Positions 40,380 through 52,103 of a stretch of DNA of 64,000 nt are shown here, piece by piece (position 1 is the stretch's first letter; each line of letters begins with the position of its first letter). The notes beneath the pieces were generated by a model that was given only the letters and a program-made list of their open reading frames with translations, did no database searches and was not told where the DNA came from. Origin of the DNA: Actinokineospora xionganensis (lineage in GTDB: Bacteria > Actinomycetota > Actinomycetes > Mycobacteriales > Pseudonocardiaceae); assembly GCF_014323725.1 (NCBI RefSeq), contig NZ_JABVED010000007.1, forward strand, positions 244,251 through 308,250. Reading direction: 5' to 3'. Position numbers and translations under genes: made by a program.

Positions 40380-41282
40380 TCAGGCGCATTTGAATCTCCG
40401 GGCGGTGAAGGCCGCCCGGAGATCGCCCATGAGGCGTTCCGGCGAGCGCAAGTCCGCCACATTCGCACGAACGATCAACCAACCACGTGAACGCAGATCA
40501 GTATCTCGCTCGGCATCTCGCTCAACACGAGCCTCATGAGCGACGTAGCCGTCGTATTCCAGTGCGATCATGGGTTCCTCCCAGGCGAAATCGAGCCGGT
40601 AGCGTTCACGGCCGTGGATGTCCGTGACCGGCACTTGAGCTCTCGGGACCGGCAACCCGTCGTCGAAGAGGGCCAGCAACAACGCACTTTCAGCTGGAGA
40701 CTCAGGTTTACCGGTGGCGAGATCCATCAGTGCCTGCGCCCGCCGCCGTCCGCGTGGGTCTCGACGGGTGTCGATTCGGTGCCGGATCGCCGCGTGCAAT
40801 TCGCCTCGATCGGCGGGCTGCACCAACGCCAGTGCCTGGTCAGCACAGGCGAGCACGGTCGGCCGATGACCTCCACAGAGGACCTCGGCGATGGCGAAGT
40901 CCAGACCGACCACCCGCAGCCCGGCCAACTCGGTCGTGTCGAGGCCGTCCAGGATTCCGCTGTGGACAGCTAGTCCCGCTCGGCCGCGTATGGGGCGGTG
41001 GTAGCTAGTCAGTATGTGCACGACGCCGATATCTGCTGCGGTGCAGCCATAAAGCCAGGCAGCCGTTGGGCCGGTGAGTGCCGACCCCGGTCCCACATGA
41101 AGCAGTCCCGCAGCGGCGCGCGTGGGCATCTCAAGCATCCGTTTGCGCTCAAGAACGACCTTGCGCGAATAGGCGATCAATCGACCATTGGCCAGCGCTG
41201 AACGGACCGCGTTGTGGCCGATCGCGGCGACGAGTTCCTGACGGTCGTGGGCCCCGTGCAGGCCAGGCGGAAGTTCGAGCAC
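40380..41282 (-). CDS. DUF559-domain protein with AbiEi-like N-terminal part
   Basis: 300 residues. The N-terminal ~170 residues (LYGCTAADIGVVHILT; RVVGLDFAIAEVL) resemble AbiEi-type antitoxin/winged proteins common in actinobacteria. The C-terminal ~100 residues form a DUF559 (Vsr-like PD-(D/E)XK) domain: YRLDFAWEEPMIALEYDG, then HEARVERDAERDTDLRSRGW. The metal-binding D and E-x-D are recognisable, so nuclease activity is possible. Role may be DNA repair or defence; unknown. ATG 41282 is the start. Its upstream region carries another copy of the 21-bp repeat. Confidence 0.78.
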   Translation of the reverse strand: MLELPPGLHGAHDRQELVAAIGHNAVRSALANGRLIAYSRKVVLERKRMLEMPTRAAAGLLHVGPGSALTGPTAAWLYGCTAADIGVVHILTSYHRPIRGRAGLAVHSGILDGLDTTELAGLRVVGLDFAIAEVLCGGHRPTVLACADQALALVQPADRGELHAAIRHRIDTRRDPRGRRRAQALMDLATGKPESPAESALLLALFDDGLPVPRAQVPVTDIHGRERYRLDFAWEEPMIALEYDGYVAHEARVERDAERDTDLRSRGWLIVRANVADLRSPERLMGDLRAAFTARRFKCA

Positions 41283-41364
41283 GCCACCACAGTGCCGTTT
41301 TCCGGGCCTGCTGTCGCGGGCATCCCAGGCGCCTGTGGATAACTCAGGGCGGAACTACCAGTTC

Positions 41365-41413
41365 ATCGTTCTGAACGTTGGACTCGTTGTTCTGAACGTT
41401 GGACTCGCGGTTA
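41365..41413 (-). repeat. 21-bp tandem repeat, two full units plus a decayed third, minus orientation
   Basis: Read on the minus strand from the TAA stop of the amidohydrolase: TAACCGCGAGTCCAACGTTC, AGAACAAC, GAGTCCAACGTTCAGAAC; the units start 21 bases apart (the GACTC blocks are at 41381 and 41402). Same direction relative to its gene as the copy at 40314. Confidence 0.9.
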
Positions 41414-42604
41414 GGACAAAGCGGTTAGGGCGGTGTGGGTCATGGTGCGGATGCCGGTGATGAGGGCGCGTTCGTCCAATTGGAACGTTGGCTGGTGCAA
41501 GTCGTGGATGGGGCCTTCGCCGGACCAGACGCCGAGGCGCATGAAGGAGCCGGGGACCTTTTCCAGGTACCAGCCGAAGTCTTCGCCGCCGCTGGACTGC
41601 TTGGTGCCTGCCAGGGCGTCCTGGCCCAGGGCCGACTCGATGCCCGCGCGGAGGATCTGGGTGCTCTCGCGGTCGTTGATGACCGGGGGGACGCCCCGGG
41701 TGTGGATCAGCTCGAAGCCGACGCCCGTGGGGGCCAGGAGGGACTCGACCAGGCTGGCCACGATGGGCTCCAAGTCCGCCCAGACGTCGTGGTCGCCGGT
41801 GCGCAGGGTGCCACGCAGGACGCCGTCCTGGGGGACCGCGTTGGCCGCCTCGCCCGCGTGGACCGCGCCCCAGACCAGGACGGTGCCGGAGCGGGGGTCG
41901 ATGCGGCGGGACAGCAGCGCCGGGAGGCCGGTGATGACCGTGCCGAGGGCGTGGACCAGGTCTGCCGTCAGGTGCGGGCGCGAGGTGTGGCCGCCCGGCG
42001 AGGTGAGGCGCAGCTCCAGCAGGTCGGTCGCCGAGGTGATGGCGCCGACGCGGGTGCCGATGCGGCCGACCTCCAGGCGCGGGTCGCAGTGCAGGCCGAA
42101 GATGCGGTCGACCCCGTCCAGCCCGCCTGCCTCGATGACCTCCAGGGCGCCGCCGGGCATGACCTCCTCGGCGGGCTGGAAGATCAGCCGGACCCGGCCG
42201 GGCAGCTCCGGCGCGGACGCCAGGGCGATGCCGGTGGCCAGCAGGATCGTGGTGTGGGCGTCGTGGCCGCACGCGTGGCAGACGCCCTGGACCTTGGCCG
42301 CGTACGGCAGGCCGGTCGCCTCGGTCATCGGGAGGGCGTCCATGTCGGCGCGCAGGGCGACGCAGCGGTCGCCCTCCCCGACGTCGCAGATCAGGCCGTT
42401 GCCCGCGGGGAGCAGCTCCGGCTGCAGGCCGAACGACTTGAGCAGGCCCGCGACCATCTCGGTGGTCGCGAACTCCTGCCGGGACAGCTCCGGGTGCTCG
42501 TGGAAATGCCGGAACCACGCCAAGACGTCGGACGCGTTGGCGTCCAACCACTGGTCGAGCCAGGCAGGTCCACGCCCGGCCGCGAGATCCTCCACAGTGG
42601 GCAT
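41411..42604 (-). CDS. Peptidase M20D-type amidohydrolase
   Basis: 397-residue Zn/Mn-dependent amidohydrolase (AmiA/AmiB, HipO-like) cleaving N-acyl amino acids. Metal ligands appear in CHACGHDAHTT, the Glu pair in FQPAEEVMPGGA, HCDP and the C-terminal SSGGEDFGWYL; dimerisation domain is the insert with PGGHTSRPH. ATG 42604 gives MPTVEDLAAGRGPAWLDQWL; the frame stays open upstream to 42838 but that part is unlike the family. About 300 bp (42605-42902) before it hold no recognisable gene, only possible promoter sequence. Ortholog of the M. tuberculosis ami genes next to deoD. Confidence 0.9.
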   Translation of the reverse strand: MPTVEDLAAGRGPAWLDQWLDANASDVLAWFRHFHEHPELSRQEFATTEMVAGLLKSFGLQPELLPAGNGLICDVGEGDRCVALRADMDALPMTEATGLPYAAKVQGVCHACGHDAHTTILLATGIALASAPELPGRVRLIFQPAEEVMPGGALEVIEAGGLDGVDRIFGLHCDPRLEVGRIGTRVGAITSATDLLELRLTSPGGHTSRPHLTADLVHALGTVITGLPALLSRRIDPRSGTVLVWGAVHAGEAANAVPQDGVLRGTLRTGDHDVWADLEPIVASLVESLLAPTGVGFELIHTRGVPPVINDRESTQILRAGIESALGQDALAGTKQSSGGEDFGWYLEKVPGSFMRLGVWSGEGPIHDLHQPTFQLDERALITGIRTMTHTALTALS

Positions 42605-42902
42605 ACTGACCCCACTGGACGTGATCAGCACGGCTGAATCCTCTCCGGAGACGGCGAGGTGTCCGTTTCGACCACCCTCCGACGGGAGTTCGGGTCGCGA
42701 GTCCAGCAGAGTCACGCGACCCCTCCGGCTGTGGTTTCGGTTTCCATCTCCTGTCCCATAGTGCATCATCCCCCGCTCCGATCCGTTACGGCGACCACAT
42801 CGCAAGACCGCCGGTAGTGACCTTGCGACGAACGGCACGCGGTGTTCGGCCGGGCAGTTCGATGATCAAGACGAAGGACCGTCTACCGGCGCTGAGCTGC
42901 GG

Positions 42903-43163
42903 TCATCCCTTCTTGCGCCGCTTCGCCCTCACCCGGTTGCCGTAGATGACGATTCCCAAGAGGACAGCCGCGGTCAGCCCGATCACGAGCTTGTTCTTCG
43001 AACGTGCCGCATCTTCCTCGGTGGGCGCGGGCTCCAGGGTCGGGCCGGTCGGCGCGACGGTCTCCGTGGGCTGCGCCAGGGGGTCGGCACCGGCCATCGG
43101 GGCCGCGCCGAGCACGACGAGCGCGCTGAGCAGAAGTCCGAGCAGCAGCCTGGTCACAGGCAT
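42903..43163 (-). CDS. Small exported single-span protein
   Basis: 86 residues from ATG 43163 (AGGGCTC upstream). Signal peptide VTRLLLGLLLSALVVLGAA cleaved after AGA, a short Thr/Pro-rich outer segment, then a membrane helix (LVIGLTAAVLLGIVIYG) and a basic tail RVRAKRRKKG inside: a type I membrane protein. No family recognised. Thirty-six bases beyond the meaB stop on the other side of its start; separate transcript likely. Confidence 0.75.
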   Translation of the reverse strand: MPVTRLLLGLLLSALVVLGAAPMAGADPLAQPTETVAPTGPTLEPAPTEEDAARSKNKLVIGLTAAVLLGIVIYGNRVRAKRRKKG

Positions 43164-43199
43164 CCGAGCCCTCCAAAGGGTGGTGAGGTCGTGACCAGA

Positions 43200-44190
43200 T
43201 TAGTCGGACCGCTCACGCTCCGAGAAGGCCGCGAGGATGCGTTCGGCGGCCAGGGTGGCCGTCAGTTCGCCGTCGCGGACCTGTCGTTCCAGGTCCGGGG
43301 CCAGCGCGCGCACGGCAGGGTGGTCGTGAAGTCGGCCGAGAAGGATGTCCTGGACCATCGACCAGGTCCAGTCGACCTGCTGGCGGCGCCGCTTGTCGGC
43401 CAGCTCGCCGGACTCCGACAGGGTGCGGTGGTGCAGCTCGATCTGCTGCCAGAGCGTGTCGAGGCCCAGGTTCTCCTGGCCGCTGCAGGTCAGCACGGGC
43501 GGAGTCCAGGCCCCTTCGGGCGCACGCAGCAGCCGCAGGGCGCCAGCGAGCTCCCGGGCGGCCTTCTGGGCCTCTCGCGCGTGGTCGCCGTCGGCCTTGT
43601 TGACCGCGATCACGTCTGCCAGCTCCAGGACGCCCTTCTTGATGCCCTGCAGCTGGTCACCCGTTCGCGCCAGGGTCAGGAACAGGAAGCAGTCGACCAT
43701 GTTGGCCACGGTGACCTCGGACTGCCCGACGCCGACGGTCTCGACCAGCACGGTGTCGTAGCCCGCGGCCTCCATCAGCACGATGGTCTCGCGAGTCGCC
43801 TTGGCGACGCCGCCGAGCGTGCCCGACGTCGGCGACGGCCGGATGAACGCCGCCGGGTCGACCGCGAGCCGCGCCATCCGGGTCTTGTCGCCCAGGATGC
43901 TGCCGCCCGTGCGGGTCGACGACGGGTCGACGGCGAGCACCGCGACCCGGTGCCCCGCGGCGGTCAGGTTCGAGCCGAGGGCGTCGATGAACGTCGACTT
44001 GCCCACCCCCGGCACGCCGGTGATGCCGACCCGGTGCGCCCCTCCCGCATGCGGCAGCAGCTCGACCAGCAGCTCCTGAGCCAGCGCGCGGTGGTCGGCG
44101 CGCTTGGACTCCACCAGCGTGATGGCCCGCGAGAGCAGCCCTCGGTCGCAGGCGAGCACACCCTTGGCGTACTCGCCGACATCGATCTTC

Positions 44191-44198
<8 letters not shown>
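43200..44198 (-). CDS. meaB: Methylmalonyl-CoA mutase-associated GTPase (MeaB)
   Basis: 332-residue G3E P-loop GTPase protecting and reactivating B12-dependent methylmalonyl-CoA mutase. Walker [10 protein letters not shown] (~residues 60-68), [27 protein letters not shown] (Walker B/switch region) and NKADGD. The first 8 bases of the gene overlap the end of mutB, giving translational coupling. Third gene of mutA-mutB-meaB. Confidence 0.95.
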
Positions 44199-46367
<2,169 letters not shown>

Positions 46368-46371
<4 letters not shown>

Positions 46372-48218
46372 GCCTTGACTCCCAACGTCTCCATGGTAGC
46401 TCGCAGAACGGCGAGCGCGTCGCAGCCCGCGAACACGAACTCGTCCACAGTGGACAATTCGGCGTTCGGTTTGCCCGCCAGCAGGATCCGCTGGGCCCCC
46501 GCCGACTTCAGGGTCTCGATGACCGCCGCCGCGTCGGCGGCGTAGGCCTTGTCGGTGCCCGCGAGACAGGCGATGGTCGCGCCGCTCGCAGCGAACTCCT
46601 CGACCGGTCCGGCGACGGTCTCGATGCCGCCTGCCTGGAACAGGTTGGCGGCAAAGGTTGCCCGCGCGGTGTGCGCGGCCACCGGCCCAAGCGTGGCGAG
46701 GAAGATCTTCGGTCGCGCGCCCGTCTCGGCGAGTGTCCGATCGGAACGGTCGCGCAGTTCCTCATAGGCCTCGGCGTAGTGGATGACCGGCAGGCCGCCG
46801 GTCGGTGCGGCGGGCTCCGGCTCGCGCACGATCGGCTTCTCCGCGAGGTTCGGGAACTCGTTGACCCCGGTGATCGCGTCGGTCCGGTTCGCGATGTTGG
46901 CCGAGCGGGCCGCCCAGGTGGCGGCGAGCCGGTCGGAGATGACGCCGGTGTCGAGGGCGGCGATGATCCCGCCCGCGCGCTCGATCTCGGTGAAGAAGTC
47001 CCACGCGGTGCGGGCCAGGTCGTCGGTGAGCCGTTCCACGAACCAGGAACCGCCCGCCGGGTCGATCACACCGGCCAGTTTGGACTCGTCGAGCAGCACC
47101 GACTGGGTGTTGCGGGCGATGCGCCGGGCGAACCCGTCGGGCAGGCCGAGCGCGGCGTCGAACGGGAGGACGGTGACCGAGTCGGCGCCGCCGACACCCG
47201 CGCCGAAGCAGGCCAGCGTGGTGCGCAGCATGTTCACCCACGGGTCGCGCCTGGTCATCATGGCCGGCGAGCTGACGGCGTGCTGGCGCTGCGGCGCCGT
47301 GAACCCGGCGACCTCGGCGACGCGCGCCCAGAGTCGGCGGGCGGCGCGGAACTTGGCGATGGTGAGGAACTGGTCGGCCGTGGCGGCGTAGCGGAACTCC
47401 AGCTGCGCGGCGGCGGCCTCGACGCCGAGCCCGGCGTCGGTCAGCGCGCGCAGGTAGGCGACACCGGCGGCGATGGACGCGCCCAGTTCCTCGGCATCGG
47501 ACCCGCCCGCGTGGTGGACGGGAAGGCCGTCGACGACGATCGAGCGCAGCGCCGGGTACTCGGTGGCGACCCTGACCGCGAGCGTGGCGGCCCCGTCGAG
47601 GTCGGCGCCCGCGGCGGTGCGGGCGTGGTGGCCGATCGGGTCGGCGCCCAGGTTGCCCTTGACCTCACCGGCGGGTATGCCCTTGTCGGCGTGCACCCGC
47701 AGCAGTTCGTCGGCGGCGGCGCGGAAGTCGGCGCCCGCGTCGAGGGTGACCGGCGCGAGGTCGAGGTAGACGTCCTCAAGCACGTCGGCCAGCGCCGAGA
47801 CCGGCAACCCGCTGCCACCCACAGCCAGCCAGAGCGAGGTGACACCGTTCTCCAGGTCCGCCATCACCGCCTTGCGGGCGGACGCGGGGTCGGGATCGGT
47901 GTGGCGCTGACGCACATCCCACCCGGTCGCGACGTTGCCCTGGGGCTTGCCGCCGCGGACATAAGGCGGCAGTCCGGGAAAGCCCGCGGGCGGCGGCGCG
48001 TCCTCGGCGGTGTAGAGCGGCTCCAGGACGATGCCGTCATAGGTGGTGGTCGCGAGCAGCGACTCGACCGCGCCGTCGAACTCTTCGGGCAGGGCACCTG
48101 ACTTGCGGAGCACGCCCGCGACAAGGTCCTGCCACTGCTCGCGGGCGGCGTCGGCGAACTCGCCCGCCAGAACCAAGTCGTGCGGCGCCGTGCTCGCCCT
48201 CGCAGTGGGGGATGTCAT
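46368..48218 (-). CDS. mutA: Methylmalonyl-CoA mutase small subunit
   Basis: 616-residue beta subunit. Same layout as MutB, but the C-terminal domain lacks D-x-H-x-x-G (the equivalent is [13 protein letters not shown]), so it does not bind cobalamin; it stabilises the heterodimer. Conserved surfaces: [37 protein letters not shown] 48218; divergent from the Ser/Thr kinase across 135 bp. No cobalamin riboswitch was seen in that short leader. Confidence 0.96.
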
Positions 48219-48353
48219 GCCCAGAAATGCTACGGAAACCGAGCGTCAACACCAGGCGAGGACGTTGTGAGGCTAATCGCGATTCACAAACCGTCCGGGG
48301 TCTTGTCTGCTTTCGCCACCGCCGAGCCCGAGGTTTCGGGGAACAATGGGCCA

Positions 48354-50027
48354 GTGTCCACTGTGTCTGACTCGCAACCACCTCAGCGCCTGGTCGCAGG
48401 CCGTTACCGGCTGCGCGCGCTGCTTGGACAGGGGTCCATGGGGACGGTCTGGGAGGCCTACGACGAGCACCTGCACCGCCCGGTCGCGGTGAAGGAGGTC
48501 CGGCTCGACCAGGGAATCCCCGAGGGCGAGGCCGATGAGCTGCGGGAACGCACGATGCGCGAGGCCAGGGCCATCGCCGTGGTGTCGCACCCGAACGTCA
48601 TCACCCTGCACGATGTCGTCCGGGTCGACGGCGAGCCGTTCGTGATCATGGAATACATGCCCGCGGCCAGCCTGGCGCAGATTTTGCGGGCCAACGGGCC
48701 GCTCACCGACACCCAGGCGGCCGTTGTCGGAGACGCGATCGCCGCGGGCCTACAGGCCGCGCACGAGGCGGGAATCACACATCGAGACGTCAAGCCGGGC
48801 AACGTGCTGGTGGGTCTGGACGGCCGGGTCAAGCTCACCGATTTCGGAATCGCGCGCAATGTCTCGGAGAAAACACTCACCCGGACCGGCATCATGCTCG
48901 GCTCCCCGGCCTATATCGCCCCCGAGATCGCCTCGGGCGCGGCGGTCAGCCCCCGCGCCGACCTGTGGGGGCTCGGCGCCACGCTCTACGCCGCGGTCGA
49001 GGGTCGGGCGCCGTACGACCCCGAGGGCGAGGCGCTCGCCATCGTCTCGGAGGTCGTGCACGGCGAGATCCCCACACCGACGATCGACGGCCCGCTGCGG
49101 TCGGTCATCGAGGAGCTGATGGTCAAGGACCCGGCCGAGCGGATCTCCCTGAGCGAGGTCCGCGCCCGACTGCACCCGCTGCAGCCGGTCCCGGGGACGC
49201 CGGTGTTCGCCGGTCTGACCACGACACTGCCCGCGCCCGTGACAGCGGAGGCCGCGCCGAGCGACCCGACGGTCACGATCGCCGCCGACGCGGTGTCGTC
49301 CCCCAGCATGCCGCTGGCGGCCGCGCCCGGCCCGCTGCCCTTCACCGAGCCCCCACCCAGGCGGTCGCACTGGGGCGTCGCCGCGGCCGGGGTCGCCGCT
49401 GCCGTGCTGTTCGCCGCCGCCGCGGCCGGCGGTTTCGCGCTGACCCGGGTGGTCGGCGGCGAGCCGATCGGGCCGCGGCCCCAGACCCAGACGTCGCAGG
49501 CGTCGGCGCCGGTTCGCGATGTCGAGGTGCGCACGGCGGACGCCGCCACCCTCGCGGGCGAGCAGGGCGGCAGCTTCTCCATCCCCGTGCCCGCCGACTG
49601 GGTCAAGTTCGTCGAGCAGCGCGCGGAGAAGAAGCTGACCAACAGCACCCGCGTGCACTGGGTGGCCCCGGACGGCACGTCGGAACTGGTGGTGGAGCGG
49701 TTCCCGAACTTCTACCCCGACCACCGAATCGACAAGTACCTCGCGGTCCTGGCCGCCCGCGCGCCCGGATACCGGCTGGTGGGGACATCCGAGCCTGCGG
49801 CGGGCGAGCCCGAAATGCCGCTGCAGCTGACCTACCGGACGGTGGAGATGGCCGACGACGCGATCGGGCAGGTGCCCGCCGACCTCAACCGGGCGACGTT
49901 CGCGAACCTGCTGCCCGCGGGATCGGACCTGTGGGTGGTCAGCCTGACGGTGCCGATCGAGCAGGAGGACAGCGGCAAGCGCGGCCTGTTCACCCGCACG
50001 GTCGCGGAGTTCCGCCCGACTGGGTAG
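48354..50027 (+). CDS. Membrane Ser/Thr protein kinase (PknB-like) with an extracytoplasmic sensor domain
   Basis: 557 residues from GTG 48354. Kinase domain ~16-275: GQGSMG loop, Lys47 in VAVKEV, HRDVKPGN (catalytic Asp145), DFG at 163-165, SPAYIAPE. A Pro/Ala juxtamembrane linker (~290-380) is followed by one membrane helix (WGVAAAGVAAAVLFAAAAAG) and an outer domain of ~150 residues with GGSFSIPVPADWVKF and ELVVERFPNF. The outer part has no PASTA repeats and looks like a compact alpha/beta domain found in actinobacterial kinases. Alternative starts upstream (48267) are possible. Signal and substrates unknown. Confidence 0.92.
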   Translation: MSTVSDSQPPQRLVAGRYRLRALLGQGSMGTVWEAYDEHLHRPVAVKEVRLDQGIPEGEADELRERTMREARAIAVVSHPNVITLHDVVRVDGEPFVIMEYMPAASLAQILRANGPLTDTQAAVVGDAIAAGLQAAHEAGITHRDVKPGNVLVGLDGRVKLTDFGIARNVSEKTLTRTGIMLGSPAYIAPEIASGAAVSPRADLWGLGATLYAAVEGRAPYDPEGEALAIVSEVVHGEIPTPTIDGPLRSVIEELMVKDPAERISLSEVRARLHPLQPVPGTPVFAGLTTTLPAPVTAEAAPSDPTVTIAADAVSSPSMPLAAAPGPLPFTEPPPRRSHWGVAAAGVAAAVLFAAAAAGGFALTRVVGGEPIGPRPQTQTSQASAPVRDVEVRTADAATLAGEQGGSFSIPVPADWVKFVEQRAEKKLTNSTRVHWVAPDGTSELVVERFPNFYPDHRIDKYLAVLAARAPGYRLVGTSEPAAGEPEMPLQLTYRTVEMADDAIGQVPADLNRATFANLLPAGSDLWVVSLTVPIEQEDSGKRGLFTRTVAEFRPTG

Positions 50028-50033
50028 CGGGGT

Positions 50034-50663
50034 TCACTCGACGGGATCGTCCGGCCCGTAGCGGCGGTGGGATTCCGCGGTCTGCGCGAGTTTCCGCAAC
50101 GCCGCCAGTGCCGAATCACCCAGGACAGTGCCGACCACGACACCCTCCAGGACGCGGTCGATGCCTGTGAAGTTCGCGACGTAGTCAAGATCGGTCCGCG
50201 CGATCACCTCGCACGCCTCGGCGTAACGGCGCATCCCGGCGATGAGCTGAGGGTGGTCGATCTCGCGGGCCGCTGTGTAGACCATGGCGAGCGAGCGGGC
50301 GGCCGGGTGATCCCGAGTGCAGGTCCAGCCCATGTCCTCGATGAGAGCGACGACCTCGTCCAGCGCGGCCTCGTCGACCTCCTCCGGCGCCTGGGTCAGC
50401 CCCTTCGAGACCGTGCCCATCAGCTTGTCGAGGTCGTCGGTCGGGGAGTCGACGGTGGCGAGGATGTCGTGGACGGCCGCCACCGAGAGCCCGCCGAGTT
50501 CGATCATCGCCCGTACGAGTCGCAGCCTGCGGACGTGGCTGTCATCGTATCTGGCCTGGTTGGGGCTGGTGCGTTCGCCCGGCGGGAGGATGCCCTCACG
50601 CAGGTAGAACTTGATCGTCGGCACGGCGACACCGCTGCGCCTGCTCAGTTCCGCGATCCGCAC
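50034..50663 (-). CDS. MerR family transcriptional regulator
   Basis: 209 residues. The winged helix-turn-helix MRIAELSRRSGVAVPTIKFYLREGILPPGERTSP (given in pieces: RIAELSRRSGVAVPTIKFYL) matches MerR; the long coiled-coil helix and a C-terminal helical effector domain follow (residues ~80-209). No metal-binding Cys, so a drug/organic-ligand type. GTG 50663 start, divergent from the membrane protein at 50757 across an AT-rich region with nested dyads, the probable operator. Its C-terminus ends 6 bases past the kinase gene stop (convergent). Confidence 0.88.
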   Translation of the reverse strand: MRIAELSRRSGVAVPTIKFYLREGILPPGERTSPNQARYDDSHVRRLRLVRAMIELGGLSVAAVHDILATVDSPTDDLDKLMGTVSKGLTQAPEEVDEAALDEVVALIEDMGWTCTRDHPAARSLAMVYTAAREIDHPQLIAGMRRYAEACEVIARTDLDYVANFTGIDRVLEGVVVGTVLGDSALAALRKLAQTAESHRRYGPDDPVE

Positions 50664-50717
50664 CGCGCCTCCTTCGGAATTTTCCTTGCCAACGAGCCGG
50701 ATAGATAGTGTACTTAT

Positions 50718-50735
50718 CGATAGTAGAGAGTATCG
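50718..50735. promoter_or_regulatory. Dyad-rich AT region, candidate MerR operator
   Basis: CGATA, eight bases, TATCG at 50718-50735, within the AT-rich run 50700-50745 that also has GATAG/CTATC and TATCGATA palindromes. It stands out from 70% GC surroundings and lies between divergent MerR and membrane-protein starts. Confidence 0.4.
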
Positions 50736-50756
50736 CTATCCATTCAGGGGGATCTT

Positions 50757-51680
50757 GTGCGCACCAGACTCAGTCAAGCCATCGACTGGCACCGGCCGTT
50801 GATGATCTTCTCGCTGGCCATGGTCGTCATGACAGTGGCGTCCGTGCTCGGTCTCATCGTGGACGACCGGATGATCGCCGGCGCGCCCAACTGGCTCAAG
50901 CCGTTCAAGTTCGCCGTGTCGTTCATCGCCTACAGCGTCATGTGGGCCTGGCTGATGTCGCTGCACCCGCGCAGGCCACGCTGGCTGCACCACACCGGAA
51001 CGCTGCTGGCCGTCGCCGGGGTGGTCGAGATGGCCGCGATCGCGGGCCAAGCCCTGCGCGGCAAGCCCAGTCACTTCAACGTCCAGACCGAGTTCGACGC
51101 CACGCTGTGGATCACCATGGGCATCACCGTCGCGATCCTCTGGGTCGCGACGCTGGCCGCGTCGATCTCCGTGGCACGCGACGTCCTGCTTCCCCGGCCG
51201 CTCAAGCTCTCGATCAACCTGGGCATGGCGATCTCGCTGGCCGGGATGCTCACCGGCCCGCTGATGTCGCAACGCGAGACGGGGATCAAGGGGGTGGCCG
51301 GAGCGCACTCGATCGGGGTGCCCGACGGCGGGCCGGGCATGCCGATCACCGGCTGGAACCTCGTCGGCGGCGACCTGCGTGTCGGCCACTTCATCGGCAT
51401 CCACGGGCTGCAGGTGCTTCCGCTGGTCGCGGTCGTGCTGGCCGCGTTCGTCGCCCGGCACGCGATCCTGGCGCGCGAGGAGGTGCGGACCCGGCTCGTG
51501 TGGACCGCGGGCGGTGTCTACACCGGACTGTTCGCGCTCGTCACCTGGCAGGCGTTCCGCGGGCAGTCCCTGGTCGAGCCGGACGCGCTCACGCTGCTCG
51601 CGTTCGCCGGAATCGTCGCGGCGGGCACCGCCGGGGTCACCTGGGCGAAGTCCGCCGCGCGGACACCGGTGCCCGCGTGA
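50757..51680 (+). CDS. Seven-helix membrane protein of unknown function
   Basis: 307 residues from GTG 50757 with AGGGGGA upstream. Hydropathy suggests seven helices: LMIFSLAMVVMTVASVLGLI, KFAVSFIAYSVMWAWLMSL, GTLLAVAGVVEMAAIAGQAL and four more, with conserved-looking WLKPFKF, and VGHFIGIHGLQVLP (His pair) in a later helix. The His residues could bind haem or a metal, but no family was recognised. Stop overlaps the start of the ABA4-like gene (GTGA). Likely controlled by the divergent MerR. Confidence 0.75.
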   Translation: MRTRLSQAIDWHRPLMIFSLAMVVMTVASVLGLIVDDRMIAGAPNWLKPFKFAVSFIAYSVMWAWLMSLHPRRPRWLHHTGTLLAVAGVVEMAAIAGQALRGKPSHFNVQTEFDATLWITMGITVAILWVATLAASISVARDVLLPRPLKLSINLGMAISLAGMLTGPLMSQRETGIKGVAGAHSIGVPDGGPGMPITGWNLVGGDLRVGHFIGIHGLQVLPLVAVVLAAFVARHAILAREEVRTRLVWTAGGVYTGLFALVTWQAFRGQSLVEPDALTLLAFAGIVAAGTAGVTWAKSAARTPVPA

Positions 51681-52093
51681 ACGCCCTGCTGTTCGACCTC
51701 GCCTTCTGGGTCACCGTCCCGTTCTGGGCGCTGATGGTGTTCGCGCCCGCGTGGTCGTGGACCCACCGGATCGTCTCGTCGCCGTGGATCGTGCTGCCGC
51801 CGGTGGCGGTCTGGGCGGTCCTGGCCGTGCCGCGGTTCCCCGAGCTGTGGTCGGCGGTGAGCACGCCGTCGGTGGAGAAGTTCACCGCGTTCGCCGCCGA
51901 CGGCGGGGCGGCGGCGCTGATCTGGGCGCAGATCATCGCGTGGGACCTGTTCATCGGCCGGTGGATGTACCTCGAGGCGCGCAGGCTCGGAATCCACCCG
52001 CTGATCATGGGCCCCCTGCTCGTGTTCACCATCCTGCTCTCACCGATCGGGCTGCCGGCGTTCCTCGTGCTCCGGGCGCGCACGCGCGCGTAG
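51677..52093 (+). CDS. ABA4-like/DUF4281 membrane protein
   Basis: 138 residues, four hydrophobic helices ([66 protein letters not shown]). The pattern [15 protein letters not shown] and LLxSPIGL matches the DUF4281/ABA4-like family; the plant member acts in neoxanthin formation, bacterial roles are unknown. GTG start overlaps the previous gene's TGA, so they form one unit with the seven-helix protein. Confidence 0.8.
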   Translation: MNALLFDLAFWVTVPFWALMVFAPAWSWTHRIVSSPWIVLPPVAVWAVLAVPRFPELWSAVSTPSVEKFTAFAADGGAAALIWAQIIAWDLFIGRWMYLEARRLGIHPLIMGPLLVFTILLSPIGLPAFLVLRARTRA

Positions 52094-52103
52094 GCTTCCC
52101 GGA

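Noticed and set aside
48219-48353. Cobalamin riboswitch upstream of mutA
   Set aside because: The 135-bp divergent region is too short for one and shows no B12-box-like sequence.
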